DNA of 7,647 bases, from assembly GCA_018658605.1 (NCBI GenBank), contig JABHUV010000376.1, positions 1 to 7,647 of the forward strand. The letters are read 5' to 3'. A program made the translations under genes and the position numbers. Position 1 is the first letter of the stretch, and the number at the start of each line of letters is the position of its first letter. A model generated the notes under the pieces. It was not told the DNA's origin, ran no database searches, and saw only the letters and a list, made by a program, of their open reading frames with translations. Origin of the DNA: Planctomycetaceae bacterium (GTDB taxonomy: Bacteria; Planctomycetota; Planctomycetia; Pirellulales; Pirellulaceae). Shown in pieces: positions 1 through 6,106 of this stretch.

Positions 1-1013
1 AGTTCACCTCCCCAGACAAATTCATTGTTGTTGGACCAGAGGTTTTGTTCATCCCTGGTTGCGGTGGTTGGCTCTTCGCCGAGCCCTACGTCGACGGTTG
101 TGATTTCTACGAAACGATTTGAATGAAGCGTTTGGTTGTTGTGGAATCCAAAGAAGCGGAGTTCACTAGAAAGTAACCAATGGCTTTGTTTTTGGTACCA
201 TCGCAGTCCAAGTTGACCGCCGAACATGTCATTGCGAAAGTTTGCACGTTCACGAATGTATTCTTCAATCGCCGCGTCCTCAGGTCCGGGACTGGTAGGA
301 TCATTTGGATCTGGTATGGGAGGCACTGGTAAGCCCACGTCGTCGTAGCGGTTGTACTCAGCATCTTCATATTGGTCTACTAGTTGATCGTATCTTATGC
401 CGACGAATGGTTCCCAGATGCGGCCCTTGTCATTTTCTTTGATTCTCCAAGTGCGATTTAATTCCCAACCAGACAGGGAAATTGCATTAATTGAGTCGCG
501 GAGAATGTAGTCACGTTGGCCGGTGATCGGGTTGTTGTCGTCCTGTGAAGGGGGCTGTTGATCATCACCGCCACCGCCACCACCACCACCACCACCGGAC
601 TCGTCCTCGGCAACTCGGTTGTTTCGTTCAACAATTAACTCTTCGTAGAAGTTGGGGCCGCTGAGCGTGGTCGTGCCGAAACTCCATCCGGTATTGTCGG
701 CACGCATGAATCCGAGTTGAATACGTTTTCCCCATCCATCGTCTGCAGCACCGTAGGCTTCTTCAGACCGGGGTCGCGCCGTTTTGAAATTGATTTTGTC
801 CCAGGTGAAATACCACCCCATGTTTGGTGTGAAATCACCGAAGTGGGTATTGTCTAATGGAGCAAAGAATTGAAAGTTCGGATTGAACTCATCAAAATCT
901 ATAAACGGGCCGGAATAATTACGTTGTCCGTAGTTCTGGGCATGGATTACTGGAACCATGACGGCTAGAGCCAACAATACTAGGAACGACGATTTCAATC
1001 GGGGGAAGGTCAT
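1..1013 (-). CDS. Exported outer-membrane beta-barrel-like protein, BBP7-like (C-terminus off the left edge)
   Basis: This minus-strand frame stays open from an ATG at 1013 to the window edge, giving 337 codons with no stop. Residues 1-25 form a signal peptide: a short basic start (MTFPRLK), a hydrophobic core and a likely cleavage after His-Ala at 'VIHA|QN'. The mature part is rich in aromatic residues and Asn/Asp. It has 'GWYFTWDKINF' (66-76), 'GWGKRIQLGFM' (93-103), 'GWELNRTWR' (182-190), 'WEPFVGIRYDQL' (200-211) and 'FGGQLGLRWYQ' (264-274). These alternating strand-like segments resemble planctomycete BBP7-type outer-membrane barrels, recognised from memory rather than by search. Two low-complexity stretches interrupt the barrel: ten glycines (140-149) followed by an acidic/Gln/Pro/Asn run, and a Pro/Asp-rich loop (229-246). 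Both are likely surface loops or linkers. There is no obvious Shine-Dalgarno site before the ATG. The gene is divergent from the TraB-like gene. Its function is unknown; a structural or porin-like cell-envelope role is an inference. Confidence 0.72.
   Translation of the reverse strand, partial: MTFPRLKSSFLVLLALAVMVPVIHAQNYGQRNYSGPFIDFDEFNPNFQFFAPLDNTHFGDFTPNMGWYFTWDKINFKTARPRSEEAYGAADDGWGKRIQLGFMRADNTGWSFGTTTLSGPNFYEELIVERNNRVAEDESGGGGGGGGGGDDQQPPSQDDNNPITGQRDYILRDSINAISLSGWELNRTWRIKENDKGRIWEPFVGIRYDQLVDQYEDAEYNRYDDVGLPVPPIPDPNDPTSPGPEDAAIEEYIRERANFRNDMFGGQLGLRWYQKQSHWLLSSELRFFGFHNNQTLHSNRFVEITTVDVGLGEEPTTATRDEQNLWSNNNEFVWGGE
567..596 (-). repeat. GGT/GGC triplet repeat encoding ten consecutive glycines
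   Basis: On the coding strand this is six GGT codons followed by GGC GGT GGC GGT, all in frame with the barrel gene. It encodes residues 140-149, between Ser139 and Asp150. Six identical triplets in a row form a short microsatellite. Because the unit is three bases, slippage would change loop length without breaking the frame. The tract sits between predicted strand regions, as expected of a flexible loop. Confidence 0.8.
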
Positions 1014-1188
1014 TTTGTTATTTACCAATCTTAATGACTCAACGAAAAATGTGGCCACGGAACATACCGCTACAAACATAAACCAATTTTCTGTTAACGG
1101 TGGTATCGTCAGTGTTTGGCGTTATAGTTAAGTAAGTCTGGTAAACTGTAACGAAAATTCCTAATATTCGGATCGGGCGTGTAAAGAT

Positions 1189-1232
1189 GGGGGGTGTGGG
1201 GGGGCGCGGAGGTTTGTGGGCGGTGATTTGGG
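1189..1232 (+). other. G-tract cluster, possible G-quadruplex
   Basis: The plus strand carries runs of six G (1189-1194), seven G (1198-1204), three G (1218-1220) and three G (1230-1232), with GG pairs between them. Four G-triplet tracts can be chosen, but the loop from 1205 to 1217 is 13 bases. A three-tetrad quadruplex would therefore need a long loop, while a two-tetrad form is easier. The run contrasts with the surrounding AT-richer DNA and lies about 180 bases upstream of both flanking start codons. A structural role is an inference. Confidence 0.4.
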
Positions 1233-1401
1233 TGAATGACGTTCGAGACAAGTTGTAGAGCGAAGGATGACACCCATCCAAATAGCAGTGATTGTCCGTT
1301 GAGTTTAGGTATTAGGAAAATCGTACAAAAGCTATTAAGGAAACGTCGTAAACGATACACTGATGTTAGATAAAATTAATCAATAAGCTGTTTTGTGTGT
1401 T

Positions 1402-1405
1402 AGGT
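1402..1405 (+). promoter_or_regulatory. Shine-Dalgarno-like AGGT deciding the TraB-like start
   Basis: AGGT ends eight bases before the ATG at 1414, which is normal spacing. It ends only two bases before the in-frame TTG at 1408. This favours the ATG at 1414 as the start. Confidence 0.45.
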
Positions 1406-1413
1406 AATTGAAT

Positions 1414-2334
1414 ATGAAACGATTGAAATTAGTGATATTGGTTTGTTTATTGGCAGTTTGCCCATGGGTAGCGGTAGCTCAAAAACCGGAAATCCGCGAA
1501 AAAGCACAATCGGCGCAAAGTTCAGATAAAGATTATACCTACATTCGCATTAAACGAGATGACAACAAACAACCAGCGGCTTTACAGACTGCGTTGGTAA
1601 AATTTAAAGCGACTCGAGGTCCTAACCGGAAATCTCAAGTTGATCTTATTGGCGCGATTCACATCGCTGACGCTGACTATTACGCTGAGCTGAACAAGAT
1701 ATTCAAGCAGTACGATGTGATATTATTTGAACTGGTGGCTCCTGAAGGGGTGAAAATCGAGCGTGGGCACAAACAGGAATTGAGCTTGGACGTGATATCT
1801 GGGTCGCAACAGGGCTTTCAAGCTTTGCTGGGTTTGAGTCACCAGATTGAACAAATTGACTACCAAGCCAAAAACTTTGTACACGCGGATATGACGCCTA
1901 CCGAATTCAGTAAGCACATGAAGGATCGTGGGGAGAGTTTCATGCAGTTGTATTTTCGCTCCATTGGCCAAGGATTAGCGATGCAAGGAACGGATCAGGG
2001 CGGTGGCGGAGATTTAGGTTTATTGTTTGCTCTGTTCTCGAAAGATCGCGAATATAACATGAAGCTCATCATGGCCCAGCAATTCGAACGCATGGAGGGA
2101 CTGCCCGACGTAATGAGTGGACCAGAAGGTTCGACAATCATTACGTTGCGTAACGATAAGGCCTTATCGGTATTGCAGGAACAGTTAACTGCGGGCAAGC
2201 AGCGCATCGGGATTTTTTACGGTGCCGGACATTTTGATGATATGGAAAAGAAGTTAGCAGAAGATTTCCGCCTACTGCGGTATGAAGAGAAATGGATTGA
2301 TGCTTGGAATTTGCGACGCAAAAAAACGCAGTAG
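1414..2334 (+). CDS. Exported TraB/GumN (TIKI-like) family protein
   Basis: The product is 306 residues from the ATG at 1414, chosen over the TTG at 1408 because of AGGT spacing. Residues 1-22 are a signal peptide (basic MKRLK, hydrophobic core, cleavage at 'AVA|Q'), so the protein should act outside the inner membrane. The hallmark residues of the TraB/PrgY/GumN and TIKI clan are visible: a first GxxH motif 'GAIH' (80-83), a conserved Glu in 'LFELV' (Glu106), Arg-Asn in 'LRNDKAL' (246-247) and a second GxxH 'GAGH' (270-273). In the animal TIKI proteins these residues support metal-dependent proteolysis; for bacterial members the activity and substrate are largely unknown. A Gly-rich turn (196-199) is followed by a hydrophobic stretch (201-208). 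The C-terminus is basic. The gene is followed 81 bases later by a co-directional sugar isomerase-like gene, possibly co-transcribed, with no clear terminator between. Family assignment is firm; the protease role is inferred. Confidence 0.85.
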   Translation: MKRLKLVILVCLLAVCPWVAVAQKPEIREKAQSAQSSDKDYTYIRIKRDDNKQPAALQTALVKFKATRGPNRKSQVDLIGAIHIADADYYAELNKIFKQYDVILFELVAPEGVKIERGHKQELSLDVISGSQQGFQALLGLSHQIEQIDYQAKNFVHADMTPTEFSKHMKDRGESFMQLYFRSIGQGLAMQGTDQGGGGDLGLLFALFSKDREYNMKLIMAQQFERMEGLPDVMSGPEGSTIITLRNDKALSVLQEQLTAGKQRIGIFYGAGHFDDMEKKLAEDFRLLRYEEKWIDAWNLRRKKTQ

Positions 2335-2415
2335 CTTTATTGGGTTGCCTATTATGCAGGTACCATTTCCACACCAGTCAATTGAAAATATCGGATTGGA
2401 AAAACAGCACTCGTG

Positions 2416-3234
2416 ATGGCAGCATTATCTGTAAGCGAAGTCACCACATATGTGTGGTCCTTTGAAAAGGATGTGCAAACTTACGCAAACTATGGGTTAT
2501 CCTCCATTGGAGTTTGGCGCCAGAAACTTACGGACTATGGCGAAGAAAAAGGCGCTGAGTTGCTTGCCGAGCTAGGCATGAATGTATCCCACCTTTATTT
2601 TGCCGGTGGATTTACCGGATACGACGGGCGCTCTTTACAGGATGCGATTGATGATGCCCAACAGGCGCTCGAAGTAGCCGCGCTGATCCAAGCGGATTGT
2701 TTGACCCTTTATACGGGATCACGTGGCGGTCACACTTCCAATCATGCTCATCGACTTTTGCAATTGGCACTGGATCAAATTTTACCGAGTGCCGAAGAAC
2801 ACGGCGTTGTGGTAGCCCTAGAACCCATGGACGCTCGTGCGGCGATTGACTGGACATTTTTAACGGATTTAGAGCAAGCTTTGGAAGTCGTTGACCGTCG
2901 CTCACATCCGTTATTGAAAATGGCATTAGATACATATCATTGGGGTGGTGACGAAAAACTGTTTTCATTGTTACCCGACTTAGTTCCATATTTAGCAATT
3001 GTCCATTTGGGAGACTGTACGTTTGCGCCATCACGAGATCACGAACGATGCCTATTAGGTGCTGGCACTGTACCGCTGCAGTCGATGGTTGCTGCTTTGT
3101 CAAAACACGGTTATGACGCGATTTACGACATTCGCTTGATGGGCGAGGATATCGAAGTTGCAGATGATGAGCTGGTGCTGCGTAATAGCTGCCAATACGG
3201 TGAACAATTACTGCGATCGTGTTACCCAGTTTAG
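2416..3234 (+). CDS. Sugar phosphate isomerase/epimerase-type TIM-barrel protein
   Basis: The 272-residue product belongs to the xylose isomerase-like/AP endonuclease 2 fold. It has no signal peptide and should be cytoplasmic. Likely metal-site residues are Glu136 ('ALEPMD'), Asp172 ('LDTYHWGG') and His197 ('VHLGD'). Other family traits are the beta-strand 'DCLTLYTG' (94-101) followed by 'SRGGHT', and a late strand 'IYDIRLMGE' (236-244). In many relatives that strand ends in an acidic ligand where this protein has Arg240; Glu244 is close by. The family isomerises or epimerises sugars and related polyols, and the substrate here cannot be read from sequence. An in-frame GTG at 2413 directly precedes the ATG at 2416; I prefer ATG. 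No good Shine-Dalgarno is present. The gene lies downstream of the TraB-like gene and converges on the UVR-motif gene. Confidence 0.85.
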   Translation: MAALSVSEVTTYVWSFEKDVQTYANYGLSSIGVWRQKLTDYGEEKGAELLAELGMNVSHLYFAGGFTGYDGRSLQDAIDDAQQALEVAALIQADCLTLYTGSRGGHTSNHAHRLLQLALDQILPSAEEHGVVVALEPMDARAAIDWTFLTDLEQALEVVDRRSHPLLKMALDTYHWGGDEKLFSLLPDLVPYLAIVHLGDCTFAPSRDHERCLLGAGTVPLQSMVAALSKHGYDAIYDIRLMGEDIEVADDELVLRNSCQYGEQLLRSCYPV

Positions 3235-3244
3235 TTGCAGTTAC

Positions 3245-3991
3245 TCAGATGCCTGTCGGAGGACTTGGCGACGCGCCAATTTGGTCTCGCAATTCAGCGG
3301 CCAATTCATATTGCTCGTCGTGGATTGCTTGTTCGAGTTGCTCATTGAGTGTCATTCCGATTTCGTATTCTGTCCGCAGTGACTCACGTGTTTCACGCAG
3401 TTGGTTGACTAGTTCGTCGTCTTCGAAGTGTTCAACGATTCCGTGCTGTTCAAACACTTCTTGAATGCAAGTAAGCCCAGCGTTGATTCGTTCAATGGCG
3501 TCTTCTGGTGTCGTGGCTTGGAGGGCTTGTAATGCGTCTGCTTGTGTTCGATGGAACAATACAAAGGGGCGGTATTGCTCATGGGACATTTCCCAAGATT
3601 CCCCAGGAGAATATTCTTCGCAAAAATCCATTAGAGCCAATGTGTGATTTGCATCACGTATGACGTTTGAATATTCTTTGAGCTTTAGCCAACTGATTCG
3701 TCGTTGGTAAAATTGCATGAATTCTCGGTCAATTTCAGTGCAGTGTTCGACTGAAAGTCGCCAGTCCTCGCCGCCGCTGATTCTTTCGGCAATGAGAAAG
3801 TCCAGGTAGGTTGACATGCCGCCAGGACGGTGACCGTCGGGCCTGTCGGTCGTCTCCATCTGCAAGACGCCCATTTCCACTCGCATTTGAATCATGTCGC
3901 GGTTTTCCAAAGAAACTAAACGAACACCGATGGTACCTGGTTCGAATTCCCAATCTTCAAGTAGTTGAGCGATGTCTTTGGGGTCTGTCAT
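3245..3991 (-). CDS. Stand-alone UvrB/UvrC (UVR) motif protein
   Basis: The product is 248 residues with no signal peptide or membrane segment. Residues about 214-238 form a UVR motif: 'LNEQLEQAIHDEQYELAAEL' followed by 'RDQI', a helical hairpin with the typical alternating pattern and the closing 'AAxLRDxI'. In UvrB and UvrC this motif mediates their contact, and it also occurs in McsA and Clp proteins, but no nuclease or helicase domain is present here. The N-terminal part carries a block I associate with planctomycete homologues: 'WEFEPG' (14-19), 'QMRVEMGVLQMETTDRPDG' (35-53) and 'RPGGMSTYLDFL' (55-66). The middle is helical and contains 'RINAGLTCIQEVFEQH' (168-183). The true role is unknown; a DNA-repair function would be over-annotation. 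The stop lies 10 bases from the stop of the convergent TIM-barrel gene. A candidate promoter lies at 4062-4090; no Shine-Dalgarno is visible. Confidence 0.8.
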   Translation of the reverse strand: MTDPKDIAQLLEDWEFEPGTIGVRLVSLENRDMIQMRVEMGVLQMETTDRPDGHRPGGMSTYLDFLIAERISGGEDWRLSVEHCTEIDREFMQFYQRRISWLKLKEYSNVIRDANHTLALMDFCEEYSPGESWEMSHEQYRPFVLFHRTQADALQALQATTPEDAIERINAGLTCIQEVFEQHGIVEHFEDDELVNQLRETRESLRTEYEIGMTLNEQLEQAIHDEQYELAAELRDQIGASPSPPTGI

Positions 3992-4061
3992 GAAAGGTTC
4001 GCTTGTTGAGGAAATGTTTTGAGAGTCATTCGGTTACATTGACGACTCGCATTGTCTACTC

Positions 4062-4090
4062 ATTATCGTAGATTCGCCTTGGACTGTACA
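4062..4090 (-). promoter_or_regulatory. Candidate sigma-70-type promoter for the UVR-motif gene
   Basis: Read on the minus strand, TGTACA (4085-4090) and GATAAT (4062-4067) are separated by 17 bases. They match the -35 consensus at four of six positions and the -10 at five of six. Transcription would start near 4055, leaving about 65 bases of leader before the ATG at 3991. If real, the UVR gene need not depend on read-through from arfB. Confidence 0.3.
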
Positions 4091-4130
4091 GAGGGTTCCG
4101 ACCGACGTCCATGTTTGGCTTTGGCCGCTA

Positions 4131-4550
4131 TTAGTTAGTAAATCGTTGTTGTCGCATCGATTTGCGGTGACTCTGTTTCTTTTTATTGTCGAGTCGCCGT
4201 TGTTTGGATCCCCGCGTCGGCCTAGTTGTTTTTCTTGTCTTGCGTTGCTTTAAGGCATCGACAATGATTACTCGGAGCTTTTGAAAGCAATCTTCGCGAT
4301 TACGATGTTGCTCGCGGTGTTGTTGACTCGATAAAACCAGTTTTCCGTCATTATTGATGCGATTGCTGTGCTTGCTCTGGATGCGACGTTTGATGAATGC
4401 CGCGATGGATGTCGAATGTTTGAGATCCCAGTGGATGGTAACTTTGGAATTAACCTTGTTGACATTTTGACCGCCAGGGCCCTGACTGCGAGAAAAAGTT
4501 AGCTCGATTTCTGCGTCGGTTAGTGTTATCGAGGAGTTAATTGGTATCAT
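4131..4550 (-). CDS. arfB: Alternative ribosome-rescue factor / peptidyl-tRNA hydrolase ArfB (YaeJ/ICT1 family)
   Basis: The 139-residue product almost equals the usual length of E. coli ArfB (140). The catalytic loop 'RSQGPGGQNVNKVNSKV' (21-37) contains the GGQ motif at residues 26-28. In release factors and ArfB this motif drives hydrolysis of peptidyl-tRNA. The C-terminal third (about 102-136) is a very basic tail rich in Lys, Arg and Gln, ending 'HRKSMRQQRFTN'. In the known structure of ArfB on the ribosome the corresponding tail occupies the empty mRNA entry channel of stalled ribosomes. The absence of a codon-recognition domain separates it from RF1 and RF2. The enzyme is cytoplasmic and frees ribosomes stalled on non-stop mRNA. 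The start is the ATG at 4550, with no Shine-Dalgarno. The gene is divergent from the propeller gene across 60 bases, and the UVR-motif gene lies 139 bases downstream on the same strand. Confidence 0.93.
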   Translation of the reverse strand: MIPINSSITLTDAEIELTFSRSQGPGGQNVNKVNSKVTIHWDLKHSTSIAAFIKRRIQSKHSNRINNDGKLVLSSQQHREQHRNREDCFQKLRVIIVDALKQRKTRKTTRPTRGSKQRRLDNKKKQSHRKSMRQQRFTN

Positions 4551-4594
4551 GGATAAAGTGCTGTTCTAATAAATAAGATACAACTATTGTGGAT

Positions 4595-4623
4595 AGTATA
4601 TAGGAAAACAATGAGAATGTTCA
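4595..4623 (-). promoter_or_regulatory. Candidate promoter for arfB, overlapping the start of the propeller gene
   Basis: On the minus strand TGAACA (4618-4623) and TATACT (4595-4600) lie 17 bases apart, matching the consensus at four and five of six positions. Transcription would start near 4588, about 38 bases before the arfB ATG. The -35 box lies inside the first codons of the divergent propeller gene, so the two promoters must be crowded. I found no equally good pair for the propeller gene. Confidence 0.28.
4602..4605 (+). promoter_or_regulatory. Shine-Dalgarno-like AGGA deciding the propeller start
   Basis: AGGA ends five bases before the ATG at 4611. The open frame extends back to a TTG at 4587, but that codon has no ribosome-binding site, and starting there would put extra residues before the signal peptide. 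The ATG at 4611 is preferred. Confidence 0.5.
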
Positions 4624-6104
4624 GGACGAAGAAATCCAAAACGACGAGTGCGACTGTACTAATGTGCTTACTATTATTAGCAGGAGGTTACTGTTGTATT
4701 GCCAAGAACCCACCTGTGTCAGCCGTAGGTGACCGAAATGTTGCGACAGTCGTTGCAGCTGTGAAAGAGGGTGTTACTGAGCAATTGGTCGATATTGGAA
4801 GTCGTCACAGTGGTCAAGATTGGCCGAAATTTTTAGGGCCTACCGGTGACAGTAAATCAACGGAGACTGGCATAAAAAAAAATTGGCGTAGTAGCCCACT
4901 TCGGCAACTCTGGAAACTCGAATTAGGAACGAGTTACGGGATCGGTACGATTTCTCAAGGGCGGTACTTTCAATTTGATCGCAAAGATAACGAGTGTTTT
5001 GTTTTGTGCCTTAATGCAGAGACAGGAAAACCGATTTGGAAGTTTACTTACCCAACAGACTACCAAGATCTCTATGGATACAACAATGGTCCTCGTTGTT
5101 CGCCGGTCGTCGATGGTAATCGAGTATACGTTTATGGTGTTGCCGGCCACCTATATTGCTTGAATGCCTCAACAGGTAAAGAAATCTGGCACGTAGACAC
5201 GGTTAAACAATATGGCGTGATACAGAATTTCTTTGGTGTTGGCAGCACTCCTGTTGTGGAGGGCGATTTGTTGATCTGCATGGTCGGTGGTAGCCCAGTT
5301 GCTTCGCAAAGTATTCCGCCGGGACAGCTTGATTTAGTGAAATCCAATGGCTCAGCGGTGGTGGCGCTGAATAAGCACACAGGAGAAGAGCAGTACAAAT
5401 TTGGCGATGATTTGGCGAGTTATGCCAGTCCTAAATTAGCAACAATTGACGGTCGCCGGTGGTGTTTTGTTTTTGCGAGGCAAGGCCTTATCGGTTTTGA
5501 AGCACAATCGGGAATCATGGATTTCCAATACTCGTGGAAAGCTCCCATCCTCGAGGCGGTCAATGCCAGCACGCCAGTCGTTGTTGGTGCTCAGGTGTTG
5601 ATTTCTGAAACCTATGGTCCCGGAAGCTCACTGCTGCGTGCCAAAAAGGGAGGCGCTGAAGTTGTTTGGAAAGATAGCCCCACGTCGCGTGATAAGTCGA
5701 TGCAGGCTCATTGGAACACTCCGATTTATGTTGATGGATATTTATACGGATGCAGTGGTCGGCATACACGCGATGCTGAATTACGGTGCATTGAATGGAA
5801 AACGGGGAAGGTTCAATGGTCCGTCGAGGGATTGACGCGAACTTCACTAACCTTTGTTGACGGACATTTCATTTGCCACGGTGAATATGGTCATGTCTTT
5901 TTGATGAAGGCGAACCCGCAAAAATTTGAACCGATTGCGGGTGATATTGCAGTGACTGGCCAAAAGGGCGAGTACGAATTGCCGTTTGAAACATCGTTCG
6001 ATTTGGGTTATCCGTGCTGGGCTGCTCCAGTAGTTTCGCAAGGTTTGTTGTATTTGCGGGGAGCCAAATCGATCGTTTGCTTGGAGCTAATTCCCACAAA
6101 ATAA
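4611..6104 (+). CDS. Exported PQQ-like beta-propeller protein
   Basis: The product is 497 residues from the ATG at 4611. A basic start (MRMFRTKKSK) and a hydrophobic stretch (about 14-31) form a signal peptide. Two cysteines follow at 28-29, but a proper lipobox is missing, so a lipoprotein is unlikely. The mature region opens with 'DWPKFLGPTGDSKSTETG' (70-87), a recurrent start of planctomycete propeller proteins. PQQ-type blade motifs then repeat: 'LCLNAETGKPIWKF' (132-145), 'GHLYCLNASTGKEIWHVD' (179-196), 'AVVALNKHTGEEQYKF' (249-264), 'LRCIEWKTGKVQWSV' (391-405) and the closing 'KSIVCLEL' (486-493). The W-containing blades resemble BamB and quinoprotein dehydrogenases. The catalytic residues of a dehydrogenase are not evident, so a binding or scaffold role outside the inner membrane is more likely. 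A run of nine A (4874-4882) falls in codons 88-91. The stop is two bases before the DegT-family start, suggesting one mRNA. Confidence 0.85.
   Translation: MRMFRTKKSKTTSATVLMCLLLLAGGYCCIAKNPPVSAVGDRNVATVVAAVKEGVTEQLVDIGSRHSGQDWPKFLGPTGDSKSTETGIKKNWRSSPLRQLWKLELGTSYGIGTISQGRYFQFDRKDNECFVLCLNAETGKPIWKFTYPTDYQDLYGYNNGPRCSPVVDGNRVYVYGVAGHLYCLNASTGKEIWHVDTVKQYGVIQNFFGVGSTPVVEGDLLICMVGGSPVASQSIPPGQLDLVKSNGSAVVALNKHTGEEQYKFGDDLASYASPKLATIDGRRWCFVFARQGLIGFEAQSGIMDFQYSWKAPILEAVNASTPVVVGAQVLISETYGPGSSLLRAKKGGAEVVWKDSPTSRDKSMQAHWNTPIYVDGYLYGCSGRHTRDAELRCIEWKTGKVQWSVEGLTRTSLTFVDGHFICHGEYGHVFLMKANPQKFEPIAGDIAVTGQKGEYELPFETSFDLGYPCWAAPVVSQGLLYLRGAKSIVCLELIPTK
4874..4882 (+). repeat. Nine-A homopolymer inside the propeller gene
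   Basis: Nine consecutive A fall in codons 88-91 (Ile-Lys-Lys-Asn). They include an A AAA AAA heptamer in the register used by -1 frameshifting. A -1 shift reaches a TAG after three further codons, and a +1 shift also ends within about 15 codons, so slippage would give short truncated products. Confidence 0.7.
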
Positions 6105-6106
6105 CA

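Larger units (their letters stand above)
1014..1413. other. Divergent intergenic region (400 bases), no supported gene
   Basis: This gap separates the minus-strand barrel gene (start 1013) from the plus-strand TraB-like gene (start 1414), so both sets of promoters should lie here. I could not find a convincing -35/-10 pair for either gene. A TAAAAT hexamer at 1371-1376 lies 38 bases before the plus-strand ATG but lacks a recognisable -35. Two minus-strand open frames exist (1039-1281 and 1109-1360), but their products are Pro/Thr-rich or featureless, have no ribosome-binding site and look non-coding. The middle holds a strongly G-biased stretch, listed separately. A small RNA cannot be excluded. 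Confidence 0.6.

Noticed and set aside
1039..1360. Two overlapping minus-strand open frames in the divergent intergenic region
   Set aside because: The products are Pro/Thr-rich or featureless with no recognisable domain, neither has a ribosome-binding site, and one is largely the translation of the G-tract region.
2445..2454. Ten-base palindrome CACATATGTG
   Set aside because: It lies inside the coding sequence of the TIM-barrel gene, occurs once, and the flanks do not extend the symmetry perfectly.
2612..3103. A 163-residue minus-strand open frame opposite the TIM-barrel gene
   Set aside because: It lies wholly inside a gene with clear family motifs on the plus strand, and its own product shows no recognisable motif.
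3235..3244. Bidirectional terminator between the convergent TIM-barrel and UVR genes
   Set aside because: Only ten bases separate the stops and I see no stable hairpin there; any terminator would have to lie within coding sequence.
4131..4550. Full peptide chain release factor (RF1 or RF2 like)
   Set aside because: The GGQ loop is present, but the protein is 139 residues, lacks a codon-recognition domain and has the basic tail typical of ArfB.
6014..6106. N-terminal extension of the DegT-family protein
   Set aside because: It would overlap the propeller gene by about 90 bases, adds a sequence unlike the family, and the ATG at 6107 gives the expected start.
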